Origin: Mycobacterium ahvazicum
GTDB lineage: Bacteria > Actinomycetota > Actinomycetes > Mycobacteriales > Mycobacteriaceae
Direction: 5' to 3'
Length of the DNA stretch: 64,000 nucleotides
Assembly (NCBI RefSeq): GCF_900176255.2
Contig: NZ_FXEG02000002.1
Coordinates: 434,001 to 498,000 of the forward strand
How positions within the stretch are numbered: the first letter of the stretch is position 1; the number at the start of each line of letters is the position of its first letter. Positions 39,789-48,719 of the stretch are shown here, piece after piece. A program made the position numbers and the translations under genes. Under the pieces are notes generated by a model. The model was not told where the DNA came from. It worked only from the letters and a program-made list of their open reading frames with translations, and ran no database searches.

Positions 39789-40672
39789 CCGCTCAAGCCC
39801 CGCCTGCGCACGCCGCCCCGCCGCCACCGGAAAAACCCAAGCGCCACCGGCTGCTCGGCATAGCGATCCTCGGCGGCTTCGTCGTGGTGTACGCGTTGTC
39901 GTTGTTCGGGTTTCTTCTGCTGGGAGAGTCCGCGGCGCCACTGAAGGCCCCCGATCTCAACGCGTCCGACGACACCGTCGTTCTGATCCGCGTCGAGGAG
40001 CTCAAGACGGTCGCCAATCGCCTCGGGGTGAAGGTGCTCGTGTACCCGCAGGAGGCCATGTGGGACTCGCGCCTGGACGTCTTGAAACAGGACACCGCGG
40101 TGCGGATGGATCCGCCGAACGACCTGGGGGACTTGGTCTATCCGGCGGGGAAGTCGCCGGCACAGGTGGCCACTACGGTCGAGGCCCACGGCGACCCGGA
40201 GATCTGGCCCTTCGACTCCTACGAGACGGACACTCTCTCGGCCGACGTGCTCGTCGGGTCCGGTGACGACCGCAAATACAAGCCGGCCCGTATCGAGGTG
40301 ACCGGAAAACTCGAGGGCTGGGACGTCAGCGTTGCGCGGGTAGGCGAAGGCGGTGACAGCGTGATCATCACCCTGCAGCGGTCCAAGGCGCCGCTGATCT
40401 TCGATCTGGGAATCTGTCTGGTCCTCTTCGCCATGCCCACCATCGCGTTGGCGGTCGTCATTCCGATGGTGATCGGTAAGCGAAAGGTGGTGCCCCCGTT
40501 CGGCGGGTGGTTCGCCGCGCTGCTGTTCGCCGTCATCCCGATCCGCAACTTCCTGCCGGGGGCCCCACCGCCGGGTGCCTGGATCGACCAAGCGCTGGTG
40601 ATCTGGGTGTTGATCGCCCTTGTCGGGGCGATGGGCTTGTACATGTTCGCGTGGTACCGGCGATCCGACTAA
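39785..40672 (+). CDS. DUF4436 membrane protein, paralogue 2
   Basis: A 295-residue protein with the family layout: N-terminal helix (about 18–45, GIAILGGFVVVYALSLFGFL), outer domain with ANRLGVKVLVYPQEAMWDSR, and three C-terminal helices with LLFAVIPIRNFLPGAPPPGA. Its start region is nearly identical to that of paralogue 1 (GATGACCGCT), showing recent common descent including the promoter. Function unknown. The FGE gene follows after 30 nt. Confidence 0.8.
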   Translation: MTAQAPPAHAAPPPPEKPKRHRLLGIAILGGFVVVYALSLFGFLLLGESAAPLKAPDLNASDDTVVLIRVEELKTVANRLGVKVLVYPQEAMWDSRLDVLKQDTAVRMDPPNDLGDLVYPAGKSPAQVATTVEAHGDPEIWPFDSYETDTLSADVLVGSGDDRKYKPARIEVTGKLEGWDVSVARVGEGGDSVIITLQRSKAPLIFDLGICLVLFAMPTIALAVVIPMVIGKRKVVPPFGGWFAALLFAVIPIRNFLPGAPPPGAWIDQALVIWVLIALVGAMGLYMFAWYRRSD

Positions 40673-40690
40673 CGCGGGTCAGACGCCGCC

Positions 40691-40696
40691 TACCCT
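40691..40696 (+). promoter_or_regulatory. -10 element for leaderless FGE gene
   Basis: TACCCT ends 6 nt before the GTG at 40703, as in leaderless mycobacterial promoters. Confidence 0.45.
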
Positions 40697-40702
40697 GACA
40701 TA

Positions 40703-41623
40703 GTGCTCACCGAGTTGGTCGATCTGCCCGGCGGCGCCTTCCGGATGGGGTCGACGAGCTTCTACCCCGAAGAGGCGCCGATTCACACCGTGACGGTGAG
40801 CTCGTTCGCGGTGGAACGGCACCCGGTGACAAACGCCCAGTTTGCCGAATTCGTCTCTGCCACAGGCTATGTCACGGTCGCCGAGCAGCCGATCGATCCC
40901 CGGCTGTACCCCGGTATCGATCCCGGCGAGCTCAGCGCCGGAGCGATGGTTTTCCGTCCCACGCCGGGCCCGGTCGACCTGCGCGACTGGCGGCAGTGGT
41001 GGGTGTGGGTGCCGGGCGCGAGCTGGAAGCACCCGTTCGGACCGGACAGCGATGTCGCGGACCGGGCCGATCATCCGGTCGTTCAGGTGGCGTATCCGGA
41101 CGCCGCCGCCTACGCGCGCTGGGCCGGGCGGCGGCTGCCGACGGAGGCGGAATGGGAGTATGCGGCCCGCGGCGGCAGCGCGACCACCTACGCGTGGGGC
41201 GAGGAGCCCAAGCCCGGCGGGCAACTGATGGCCAACACGTGGCAGGGCAATTTTCCGTACCGCAACGACGGAGCGCTGGGCTGGGTGGGCACGTCGCCGG
41301 TGGGGGCGTTTCCGCCGAACGGGTTCGGCCTGCACGACATGATCGGCAACGTCTGGGAGTGGACCGCCACCGAGTTTTCCGCGCACCATCGGCTCGATCA
41401 GCCCGCGAAGGCGTGTTGCACCCCCTCAGGGCCCGCCGACCCAGCCGTCAGCCAGGCGCTGAAGGGCGGCTCGCACCTGTGCGCGCCGGAGTACTGCCAC
41501 CGCTACCGTCCGGCCGCCCGGTCGCCGCAATCGCAGGACACCGCCACCACTCACATCGGCTTTCGCTGCGTGGCAGACCCCGGATCCGTCGCCGAGCATG
41601 AACGACGGCTTTCGGGCAGGTGA
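40703..41623 (+). CDS. Formylglycine-generating enzyme (Rv0712 homologue)
   Basis: A 306-residue FGE-sulfatase domain protein. It starts LTELVDLPGGAFRMGSTSFY and contains GRRLPTEAEWEYAARGG and GNVWEWTATEF. The copper-binding Cys pair is in SHLCAPEYCHRYR. FGE oxidises the sulfatase Cys in a CxPxR motif to formylglycine, here most likely Cys82 of AtsA. GTG 40703 lies 7 nt past a -10, so the mRNA is probably leaderless. It sits between DUF4436 genes 2 and 3. Confidence 0.93.
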   Translation: MLTELVDLPGGAFRMGSTSFYPEEAPIHTVTVSSFAVERHPVTNAQFAEFVSATGYVTVAEQPIDPRLYPGIDPGELSAGAMVFRPTPGPVDLRDWRQWWVWVPGASWKHPFGPDSDVADRADHPVVQVAYPDAAAYARWAGRRLPTEAEWEYAARGGSATTYAWGEEPKPGGQLMANTWQGNFPYRNDGALGWVGTSPVGAFPPNGFGLHDMIGNVWEWTATEFSAHHRLDQPAKACCTPSGPADPAVSQALKGGSHLCAPEYCHRYRPAARSPQSQDTATTHIGFRCVADPGSVAEHERRLSGR

Positions 41624-41675
41624 CAGTAGTCCCTGGGGCGTCAGGTTTTGTTGCGCGGGCGGTGTGGATGTTCGC

Positions 41676-41681
41676 TACCAT
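41676..41681 (+). promoter_or_regulatory. -10 element of DUF4436 gene 3
   Basis: TACCAT followed by CTG, 6 nt before the GTG of the upstream ORF, as in the other two paralogues. Confidence 0.5.
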
Positions 41682-41687
41682 CTGCCC

Positions 41688-41741
41688 GTGTCACCCCGTC
41701 AAGCTGGACTTCGCCAGCGAGTTGCCGGCCGGGACCGATGA
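41688..41741 (+). CDS. Leaderless upstream ORF before DUF4436 gene 3
   Basis: A 17-codon frame from GTG 41688 ending RVAGRDR. Its TGA overlaps the main ATG at 41738 (ATGA). The GTG lies 7 nt past the predicted -10. Arg-rich, with no similarity to the other two peptides beyond the Asp-Arg end. Confidence 0.45.
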   Translation: MSPRQAGLRQRVAGRDR

Positions 41742-42688
41742 CGACCGAAACGCCGACAGAGGCGCCTTCGGAGGAACCATCGGCGAAGAAGTCGGGCCCG
41801 CTCAGCTATCTGAACCGGCACCGCCCGCGCCTGTCACTGGGTGCCTTCATTCTGGCCGTGGTGGTCGGCGTCTACGTCCTCTCGCTGTTCGGTGTCCACT
41901 ACTTGCAGCGCTCGGAAGGACCGCTTCCGCCGCTGGACCTCAGTGAGGGTGGCGGCAACGACACGATCGTGCAGTTGCGTCTGGACGACTTCAAAACCAC
42001 GTCCAATCGTCTCAAGGTGGATGTCCTGGTCTATCCCCCGGACACGCTGTACGACAAGCGATTCGACGTGCTGAACACCGACGTCGCGGTGCGCCTGTAT
42101 CCGACGAACGACCTCGGCGATCTGCAGTTCCCGAAAGGCAAGGCGCCGGCACAGGTCGAAACCACCATCGAGGCCCACGGCGATCCGGCCAACTGGCCGC
42201 TCGACACCTACAGAACCGAGAAGATCTCCGCCGATACCTTCGTCGGCTCCGGTGACGATCGCAGAAAACTACCCGCTCGCGTCGAGGTGACCGGGGGGTT
42301 GGACGGCTGGGATGTGACCGTCAGCCGTGACGACGAGACCAGCAAAGTGAACTCGCGTGGCCTCGACGACGCTCAGCTGGTCATCACGATGAAGCGGGCC
42401 AAGGGCCCGCTGGTCTTCGACATCTTCATCTGCATCGTGCTCGTCACACTGCCGATCTTGGGCTTGTCGGTGGTCATTCCGATGGTGATGGGTCGCAGAA
42501 AGTTCGTGCCGCCGTTCGGGACGTGGTACGCCGCGATGCTGTTCGCGATCGTCCCGCTGCGAAATATCCTGCCGGGGTCCCCACCCCCGGGTTCGTGGAT
42601 CGACCAGGCCGTCGTGCAGTGGGTGCTGATCGCGCTGGTGGTGGCGATGAGTTTGTACATCGCGGCCTGGATCCGGCAGGGCGACTGA
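41738..42688 (+). CDS. DUF4436 membrane protein, paralogue 3 (Rv0713 homologue)
   Basis: A 316-residue protein. The N-terminal helix (about 33–55, LGAFILAVVVGVYVLSLFGV) is followed by an outer domain with SNRLKVDVLVYPPDTLYDKR and VRLYPTNDLGDLQFPKG, then three C-terminal helices with MLFAIVPLRNILPGSPPPGS. It lies after FGE and before rplN, the position of Rv0713, and so is the likely ancestral copy. ATG 41738 starts MTTETPTEAPSEE; longer frames would include the promoter. Function unknown. Confidence 0.82.
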   Translation: MTTETPTEAPSEEPSAKKSGPLSYLNRHRPRLSLGAFILAVVVGVYVLSLFGVHYLQRSEGPLPPLDLSEGGGNDTIVQLRLDDFKTTSNRLKVDVLVYPPDTLYDKRFDVLNTDVAVRLYPTNDLGDLQFPKGKAPAQVETTIEAHGDPANWPLDTYRTEKISADTFVGSGDDRRKLPARVEVTGGLDGWDVTVSRDDETSKVNSRGLDDAQLVITMKRAKGPLVFDIFICIVLVTLPILGLSVVIPMVMGRRKFVPPFGTWYAAMLFAIVPLRNILPGSPPPGSWIDQAVVQWVLIALVVAMSLYIAAWIRQGD

Positions 42689-42716
42689 CGCCGGCGCGAT
42701 TCGGCCAGCCAGGAAT

Positions 42717-42745
42717 TTGGCGCTGAGCAGGTCTTCACCTAGACT
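42717..42745 (+). promoter_or_regulatory. rplN operon promoter
   Basis: -35 TTGGCG (42717–42722) and -10 TAGACT (42740–42745), exactly 17 nt apart. It gives a leader of about 160 nt before rplN, in which no gene is seen. Confidence 0.7.
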
Positions 42746-42914
42746 CTAGGGGTTGCCTTGGGCAGACCTCGGCCGGTGCGTGCGAACGTCACGGGCCCCG
42801 CGTGCCCTTCGGCGACAAAGACCGCGCACGTCAGGTTTGTGGTGGGCCTTGCTTTCTCGAGGTTTACCGAGGTGTTCTCCTGCCGTGCACACGTGAACTC
42901 AGTCAGGAGATCGG

Positions 42915-43283
42915 GTGATTCAGCAGGAATCGCGACTCAAGGTCGCCGACAACACGGGTGCCAAGGAGATCTTGTGCATCCGGGTGCTCGGCGGCTCGTC
43001 GCGACGTTACGCCGGCATCGGTGACGTCATCGTCGCCACCGTCAAGGACGCCATCCCGGGTGGCAACGTCAAGCGCGGTGACGTCGTCAAGGCCGTCGTG
43101 GTGCGCACCGTCAAGGAGCGCAGGCGTCCCGACGGCAGCTACATCAAGTTCGACGAGAACGCCGCGGTAATCATCAAGCCCGACAACGACCCGCGCGGAA
43201 CCCGCATCTTCGGGCCCGTCGGACGCGAACTGCGCGAGAAGCGATTCATGAAGATCATCTCGCTGGCCCCGGAGGTTTTGTAG
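42915..43283 (+). CDS. rplN: 50S ribosomal protein L14
   Basis: A 122-residue L14 ([20 protein letters not shown] at the start), a subunit-bridge protein that also binds the silencing factor RsfS. GTG 42915 lies behind AGGAGATCGG. First gene of the rplN operon; rplX follows with no gap. Confidence 0.98.
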
Positions 43284-43601
43284 ATGAAGGTCAAGAAGGA
43301 CGACACCGTCCTGGTGATCGCGGGCAAGGACAAGGGCGCCAAAGGCAAAGTGCTGAAGGTTTACCCGGAGCGCGACCGCGTGCTGGTCGAGGGTGTCAAC
43401 GCGATCAAGAAGCACACCGCTGTTTCGACCAACCAGCGCGGCGCCCGCTCGGGCGGAATCGTCACCCAGGAAGCGCCCATTCACATCTCCAACGTGATGG
43501 TGGTCGACTCCGACGGCAAGCCGACCCGGGTCGGCTACCGGGTCGACGAGGAGACCGGTAAGCGCGTCCGTATCGCCAAGACCAACGGCAAGGACATCTA
43601 A
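43284..43601 (+). CDS. rplX: 50S ribosomal protein L24
   Basis: A 105-residue L24, an early 23S assembly protein. The KOW motif [20 protein letters not shown] is at the N-terminus. It starts directly after the rplN stop. Confidence 0.98.
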   Translation: MKVKKDDTVLVIAGKDKGAKGKVLKVYPERDRVLVEGVNAIKKHTAVSTNQRGARSGGIVTQEAPIHISNVMVVDSDGKPTRVGYRVDEETGKRVRIAKTNGKDI

Positions 43602-43602
43602 G

Positions 43603-44166
43603 GTGACCACCACAGAGAAAGTGCAGCCGCGCCTGAAAGAGCGCTACCGCAACGAAATTCGCGATGCGTTGCACAAGGAATTCAACTACGGCAACGTGAT
43701 GCAGATCCCGACCGTGACCAAGGTCGTCGTCAACATGGGCGTCGGCGACGCCGCCCGGGACGCCAAACTGATCAACGGCGCGGTCAGCGACCTGGCCCTG
43801 ATCACCGGCCAGCGGCCCGAAATCCGCAAAGCCCGCAAGTCCATCGCGCAGTTCAAGTTGCGCGAGGGCATGCCGATCGGCGCGCGGGTCACCCTGCGGG
43901 GCGACCGGATGTGGGAGTTCCTCGACCGGCTCACTTCCATTGCGCTGCCGCGTATTCGTGACTTCCGCGGGCTTTCGCCCAAGCAGTTCGACGGCGTCGG
44001 CAACTACACCTTCGGACTGGCCGAGCAGTCGGTGTTCCACGAGATCGACGTGGACAAGATCGACCGGGTTCGCGGTATGGACATCAACGTCGTCACTTCG
44101 GCGACGAACGACGACGAAGGACGGGCGCTGTTGCGGGCTCTCGGCTTTCCGTTCAAGGAGAACTGA
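43603..44166 (+). CDS. rplE: 50S ribosomal protein L5
   Basis: A 187-residue L5 that holds 5S rRNA. It contains [19 protein letters not shown] and a [15 protein letters not shown] segment. GTG 43603 starts 1 nt after rplX. Confidence 0.98.
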   Translation: MTTTEKVQPRLKERYRNEIRDALHKEFNYGNVMQIPTVTKVVVNMGVGDAARDAKLINGAVSDLALITGQRPEIRKARKSIAQFKLREGMPIGARVTLRGDRMWEFLDRLTSIALPRIRDFRGLSPKQFDGVGNYTFGLAEQSVFHEIDVDKIDRVRGMDINVVTSATNDDEGRALLRALGFPFKEN

Positions 44167-44170
44167 GTAG

Positions 44171-44356
44171 ATGGCTAAGAAGGCACTGGTTAACAAGGCC
44201 AACGCCAAACCGCGCTTCGCGGTGCGTGGCTACACCCGCTGCAACAAGTGCGGACGTCCGCGTGCGGTTTACCGCAAGTTCGGGCTGTGCAGGATCTGCC
44301 TGCGCGAAATGGCGCACGCGGGCGAACTGCCCGGCGTGCAGAAGAGCAGCTGGTAA
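44171..44356 (+). CDS. rpsZ: 30S ribosomal protein S14 type Z (zinc-binding)
   Basis: A 61-residue S14 of the zinc form, with two CxxC pairs: [11 protein letters not shown] and GLCRICLRE. Mycobacteria also carry a zinc-free S14 elsewhere, used under zinc limitation; this is the zinc-replete copy. Starts 4 nt after rplE. Also called rpsN1. Confidence 0.97.
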   Translation: MAKKALVNKANAKPRFAVRGYTRCNKCGRPRAVYRKFGLCRICLREMAHAGELPGVQKSSW

Positions 44357-44442
44357 CAGGCACAGGACGAGAGACCAACCCAGAACAGGTGCGCGACAGG
44401 CCCCTAACGGGAACCATCGCGAGGAAGGTTACAGACGCTGTC

Positions 44443-44841
44443 ATGACAATGACGGACCCGATCGCAGACTTTTTGACACGTCTGCGCAACGCCAATTCGG
44501 CGTATCACGACGAGGTGACGTTGCCTCACTCCAAGATCAAGGCCAACATCGCCCAGATCCTCAAGAGCGAGGGATACATCAGCGACTTCCGGACCGAAGA
44601 TGCTCGGGTCGGCAAGGCGCTGGTCGTTCAGCTCAAGTACGGACCCAGCCGGGAACGCAGCATTGCCGGCCTGCGCCGGGTCTCCAAGCCCGGTCTGCGG
44701 GTGTACGCGAAATCCACCAACTTGCCGCGCGTGCTCGGCGGGCTGGGCGTGGCGATCATCTCGACGTCGTCAGGTCTGCTCACCGACCGTCAGGCAGCCA
44801 GACAAGGCGTGGGCGGCGAAGTCCTCGCGTACGTGTGGTGA
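44443..44841 (+). CDS. rpsH: 30S ribosomal protein S8
   Basis: A 132-residue S8 beginning [23 protein letters not shown] 44443 gives the standard length; longer open frames run into the S14 region. S8 also represses the spc operon in E. coli. GAGGAAGG lies about 15 nt upstream. Confidence 0.97.
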   Translation: MTMTDPIADFLTRLRNANSAYHDEVTLPHSKIKANIAQILKSEGYISDFRTEDARVGKALVVQLKYGPSRERSIAGLRRVSKPGLRVYAKSTNLPRVLGGLGVAIISTSSGLLTDRQAARQGVGGEVLAYVW

Positions 44842-44851
44842 GGGGGTAACC

Positions 44852-45391
44852 ATGTCGCGCATTGGTAAGAAGCCGATTCCGGTTCCCGCCGGAGTCGACG
44901 TAACGATCGACGGCCAGAAGGTCTCGGTCAAGGGACCCAAGGGCAGCCTGGACCTGACCGTTGCCGAGCCGATCACGGTGGTTCGCAGCGAAGACGGTGC
45001 GATCGTGGTCAACCGTCCGGACGACGAGCGGGAAAACCGCTCGCTGCACGGGCTTTCGCGCACGCTGGTGTCCAACCTGGTCACCGGCGTGACCGAGGGC
45101 TACACCACCAAGATGGAGATTTTCGGGGTCGGCTACCGGGTGCAGCTCAAGGGCCGCAACCTCGAGTTCGCGCTGGGATACAGCCATCCCGTGTTGATCG
45201 AGGCGCCCGAGGGCATCACGTTCGCGGTGGAGACGCCGACGAAGTTCAGCGTCACCGGGATCGACAAGCAGAAAGTCGGCCAGATTTCGGCGAACATCCG
45301 CCGCCTGCGCCGTCCCGACCCGTACAAGGGCAAGGGCGTGCGCTACGAGGGTGAGCAGGTCCGCCGCAAGGTCGGAAAGACAGGTAAGTAG
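44852..45391 (+). CDS. rplF: 50S ribosomal protein L6
   Basis: A 179-residue L6 beginning [20 protein letters not shown] and ending in [16 protein letters not shown], with the conserved [13 protein letters not shown] 44852 follows AGGGGG; longer frames overlap rpsH and are rejected. Confidence 0.98.
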   Translation: MSRIGKKPIPVPAGVDVTIDGQKVSVKGPKGSLDLTVAEPITVVRSEDGAIVVNRPDDERENRSLHGLSRTLVSNLVTGVTEGYTTKMEIFGVGYRVQLKGRNLEFALGYSHPVLIEAPEGITFAVETPTKFSVTGIDKQKVGQISANIRRLRRPDPYKGKGVRYEGEQVRRKVGKTGK

Positions 45392-45393
45392 CC

Positions 45394-45795
45394 ATGGCGA
45401 AAACACAGGCTGAAACGCAAAAGCCGGTGGGCAAGAACATCTCCGCGACTCGCCGCGTCGCGCGGCTGCGCAGGCACGCCCGGCTGCGCAAGAAGATCTC
45501 CGGCACCTCGGAGCGTCCGCGGCTGGTGGTGAACCGGTCGGCGCGACACATTCACGTGCAGCTGGTCAACGACCTCACCGGCACCACGGTGGCGGCCGCG
45601 TCGTCCATCGAGTCCGATGTTCGCGGACTCGACGGCGACAAGAAGGCCCACAGTGTGCGGGTCGGCCAATTGATCGCCGAGCGCGCCAAGGCCGCCGGCA
45701 TCGACAGCGTGGTGTTCGACCGTGGCGGTTACAGCTACGGCGGACGGATCGCCGCGCTGGCGGACGCCGCGCGCGAGAACGGATTGAAATTCTGA
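45394..45795 (+). CDS. rplR: 50S ribosomal protein L18
   Basis: A 133-residue L18 (5S rRNA-binding). The basic N-terminus ([19 protein letters not shown]) and [20 protein letters not shown] are present. Slightly longer at the N-terminus than the M. tuberculosis protein. Starts 2 nt after rplF. Confidence 0.97.
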   Translation: MAKTQAETQKPVGKNISATRRVARLRRHARLRKKISGTSERPRLVVNRSARHIHVQLVNDLTGTTVAAASSIESDVRGLDGDKKAHSVRVGQLIAERAKAAGIDSVVFDRGGYSYGGRIAALADAARENGLKF

Positions 45796-45817
45796 TGACA
45801 ACTGGAAGGACCGCATA

Positions 45818-46507
45818 ATGGCGGAGCAGTCCGCTGGGGGGCAAGGCGCCCCGGACAGCCGTGACGGCCGCGATTCCCGCGACTCCCGTGACGGGCGGGG
45901 TCGGCGCGACGGCGGCGGTGGCCGCGGCCGCGACCGTGACCGTGACGGAGACAAGAGCAACTACCTGGAGCGGGTCGTCGCGATCAACCGTGTTTCGAAG
46001 GTGGTCAAGGGCGGACGGCGCTTCAGCTTCACCGCTCTGGTCATCGTGGGTGACGGCGCCGGCATGGTCGGCGTCGGCTACGGCAAGGCCAAGGAAGTTC
46101 CGGCCGCGATCGCCAAGGGCGTGGAAGAGGCGCGCAAGGGCTTCTTCCGGGTCCCGCTGATCGGCGGGACCATCACTCACCCGGTGCAGGGCGAGGCGGC
46201 CGCGGGTGTGGTGCTGCTGCGCCCGGCCAGCCCCGGTACCGGTGTGATCGCCGGCGGCGCCGCGCGCGCCGTGCTGGAATGCGCTGGGGTGCACGACATC
46301 CTGGCCAAGTCGCTGGGCAGTGACAACGCGATCAACGTGGTGCACGCCACGGTGGCCGCGCTCAAGCTGTTGCAGCGCCCGGAGGAGGTGGCCGCTCGCC
46401 GCGGCCTGCCGATCGAGGATGTCGCCCCGGCCGGAATGCTGAAGGCGCGACGGGAAAGTGAAGCGCTGGCCGCCAGTGCAGCGCGTGAAGGAACGGCACA
46501 GCAATGA
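45818..46507 (+). CDS. rpsE: 30S ribosomal protein S5
   Basis: A 229-residue S5. A long Arg/Asp/Gly-rich N-terminal extension of about 45 residues precedes the core ([20 protein letters not shown]). Decoding-site and helicase residues are in the usual places. The stop overlaps rpmD by ATGA. Confidence 0.97.
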   Translation: MAEQSAGGQGAPDSRDGRDSRDSRDGRGRRDGGGGRGRDRDRDGDKSNYLERVVAINRVSKVVKGGRRFSFTALVIVGDGAGMVGVGYGKAKEVPAAIAKGVEEARKGFFRVPLIGGTITHPVQGEAAAGVVLLRPASPGTGVIAGGAARAVLECAGVHDILAKSLGSDNAINVVHATVAALKLLQRPEEVAARRGLPIEDVAPAGMLKARRESEALAASAAREGTAQQ

Positions 46508-46686
46508 GCCAGCTGAAAATCACCCAGGTGCGCGGCATCATCGGGGCGCGCTGGAAGCAGCGCGAATCCCTGCGCACCCTCGGGCTGCGAAAGATTCGCC
46601 AGTCGGTGGTCCGCGAGGACAACGCAGCGACCCGCGGGCTGATCGCGAAGGTGAGCCACCTGGTTGAGGTGGAGGAGACTAAATGA
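46504..46686 (+). CDS. rpmD: 50S ribosomal protein L30
   Basis: A 60-residue L30 with [20 protein letters not shown], the family core. It overlaps rpsE and rplO by ATGA at both ends. Confidence 0.97.
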   Translation: MSQLKITQVRGIIGARWKQRESLRTLGLRKIRQSVVREDNAATRGLIAKVSHLVEVEETK

Positions 46687-47126
46687 CCATCAAACTGCAC
46701 GACCTGAAGCCGGCCCCCGGGTCGAAGACGGCGCGCACCCGCGTTGGCCGCGGTGAGGGCTCGAAGGGCAAGACCGCTGGCCGCGGTACCAAGGGCACCA
46801 AGGCACGTAAGAACGTGCCGGTGACCTTCGAGGGTGGTCAGATGCCTATCCACATGCGACTGCCCAAGCTCAAGGGATTCAAGAACCGGTTCCGTACCGA
46901 GTACGAGATCGTCAACGTCGGTGACATCAGCCGGCTATTCCCTGAGGGCGGTGCCATCGGCGTCGCCGAACTGGTCGCCAAGGGCGCGGTTCGCAAGAAC
47001 TCGTTGGTGAAGGTCCTCGGCGACGGCGACCTGGCCGTCAAGGTCGACGTCTCCGCGCACAAGTTCAGCGGCAGCGCCCGCGAGAAGATCACCGCCGCGG
47101 GCGGCTCGGCCACCGAGGTCTCTTAG
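46683..47126 (+). CDS. rplO: 50S ribosomal protein L15
   Basis: A 147-residue L15 ([20 protein letters not shown] at the start, Gly/Lys-rich loop, [18 protein letters not shown]). Last gene of the operon. Its stop overlaps the stop of the convergent TetR gene, with no terminator between. Confidence 0.98.
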   Translation: MTIKLHDLKPAPGSKTARTRVGRGEGSKGKTAGRGTKGTKARKNVPVTFEGGQMPIHMRLPKLKGFKNRFRTEYEIVNVGDISRLFPEGGAIGVAELVAKGAVRKNSLVKVLGDGDLAVKVDVSAHKFSGSAREKITAAGGSATEVS

Positions 47127-47716
47127 TCCGCGGACTCCGCATCCATCAATGCGGACGCCGTGGTGAGCGCGGAATCTAGTACTGCGCTTCGGTTTTCGCT
47201 CTGCTCGGGCATGCCGCGCGAGATCAGGACCGATCCGACCATCAAGGCGACGATGCTCCATGCCCGTCGCCGGCGGTCGGACTCTTCTCCGTCGAGTAAT
47301 TCGGCGATCCGGTCGATCAGCGCGGCCATCTTGCGCTCATAGGCCTTTTTGACGGGCGGTTCAGCGCGAGATACGTCCGCGCTCAACGCGGGCATCACGC
47401 ACCCGCCCGCCACATCGTTGCTGTGATCGGTGTTCATGTATTCGCGGAGAAACGCGATCATCTTGGCCCGCGCCTCGTCGGGGGTCATCGCGCCGGTGTC
47501 GGTGACGAACGGTTCACCCAGCCCCGCCTCGATGACGGCCTCGAGAATCGCCGTCTTGTTCGGGAAGTTCGAATAGAACGCGCCCGACGTGACGCCCGCG
47601 GCGGCGGCCAGTCCGTCGACGCCGATGCCGTTGAATCCGCTCGTCTTGAGCGAGCGGGTGCCGGCCCGCACGAGTGCGTCACGCGCCCGTGCCTTCTGAT
47701 CTGGCGGGTATCTCAC
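47123..47716 (-). CDS. TetR-family regulator
   Basis: A 197-residue regulator. The helix-turn-helix is [20 protein letters not shown], followed by [13 protein letters not shown]. The C-terminal half is like AcrR/TetR regulators of small hydrophobic ligands ([14 protein letters not shown]). GTG 47716 follows GGGAGGATCC; a longer form from 47743 is open but lies without a ribosome site. Divergent from an alpha/beta hydrolase with two operator-like palindromes between. Confidence 0.85.
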   Translation of the reverse strand: MRYPPDQKARARDALVRAGTRSLKTSGFNGIGVDGLAAAAGVTSGAFYSNFPNKTAILEAVIEAGLGEPFVTDTGAMTPDEARAKMIAFLREYMNTDHSNDVAGGCVMPALSADVSRAEPPVKKAYERKMAALIDRIAELLDGEESDRRRRAWSIVALMVGSVLISRGMPEQSENRSAVLDSALTTASALMDAESAD

Positions 47717-47754
47717 GGATCCTCCCTTCGGGTTGACGCTCACCCCATTATAGG

Positions 47755-47783
47755 ATAACGTCCGTTACGATAACGATCGTTAT
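47755..47783. promoter_or_regulatory. Twin operator palindromes for TetR
   Basis: ATAACGTCCGTTAC (47755–47768) and ATAACGATCGTTAT (47770–47783, a perfect 14-bp palindrome) share ATAACGNNCGTTA. Their centres are 15 bp apart, in the divergent gap. They fit tandem TetR dimers controlling both genes. Confidence 0.7.
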
Positions 47784-47810
47784 TCAATAAATCCAGTGGG
47801 AGGCACTCCG

Positions 47811-48719
47811 ATGGTCAGCACGCAGGCGAAAGAGTTCGCCGACTTCTTTGGCGCCCTGAGCGCGCGGTCCGCCAACCCCAACTTCGACTTGGACACGGTG
47901 CGCGACGTGATCGAGTCGATGCATCTGGCGACCAAGGAACCCGAGGGCGTGACCTACGCCGAAGTGGACGCCGGCGGAGTCGAGGCGCTGTGGTGCATTC
48001 CCGTCGACAGTGACCCTGACCGGGTGTTGCTGCACGGCCACCTGGGCGGCACCGTCGTCGCGTCCATGCACTCCGACCGCAAGGCCGCGGCGCACATCGC
48101 GAAGGCGGCGGGCGCGCGATCCCTGGTGCTCAACTTCCGGCGTTCACCCGAACACAAATTCCCCGCCCAGGTCGATGATGTCCGCACCGCCTACAACTGG
48201 TTCCTGCAGCAGGGTTATCGGCCGGAAAACATTGCCAGCGTTGGCCATTCGATCGGCGGCAACTTCGCGGTCGGCCTGGCGATCGCGCTGCGCGACGAAG
48301 GAGCAGCACTGCCGGGTGCGATCGTGTCGATCTCCCCGTGGGTCGACCTGACGATGACGAACGGGACCTACGAGAGCAATGCCGAACGCGACCGGCTGCT
48401 GTCGCGTCCACTCGGGGAGTTCTTCCGGTCATGCTGGCTGGACGACACCGGGGTCGGTTTCGACGACCCCCGGGTGAGTCTGCTTGCCGCGGACCTGTCG
48501 GGACTGCCGCCGACCGCGGTGTTCTGGGGCCGCGACGAAGTGCTGGCGGGTGAGGATGCCGAGTTCGCCCGCCGCCTCGAAGCGGCCGGAAACGACGTCT
48601 TGGTGGGCGAAGTCGAGGGTGGTCAGCACTCCTTCATCATCGGCGCGGGCTGGGTGCCCGAGACCGACGACGCGATCGCCGAGATCGGTGCCTGGCTGCG
48701 GAAGAAGCTTGGCCGCTGA
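47811..48719 (+). CDS. Alpha/beta hydrolase (HSL/Lip-like)
   Basis: A 302-residue esterase-like protein. The nucleophile elbow is GHSIGGN, the acid is probably in GRDEVLAGEDAEF and the His in GGQHSFII. The oxyanion segment HGHLGG replaces the usual HGGG of the hormone-sensitive lipase family. ATG 47811 follows GGGAGG. Likely substrate: an ester induced by, or sensed through, the divergent TetR. No signal peptide. Confidence 0.83.
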   Translation: MVSTQAKEFADFFGALSARSANPNFDLDTVRDVIESMHLATKEPEGVTYAEVDAGGVEALWCIPVDSDPDRVLLHGHLGGTVVASMHSDRKAAAHIAKAAGARSLVLNFRRSPEHKFPAQVDDVRTAYNWFLQQGYRPENIASVGHSIGGNFAVGLAIALRDEGAALPGAIVSISPWVDLTMTNGTYESNAERDRLLSRPLGEFFRSCWLDDTGVGFDDPRVSLLAADLSGLPPTAVFWGRDEVLAGEDAEFARRLEAAGNDVLVGEVEGGQHSFIIGAGWVPETDDAIAEIGAWLRKKLGR

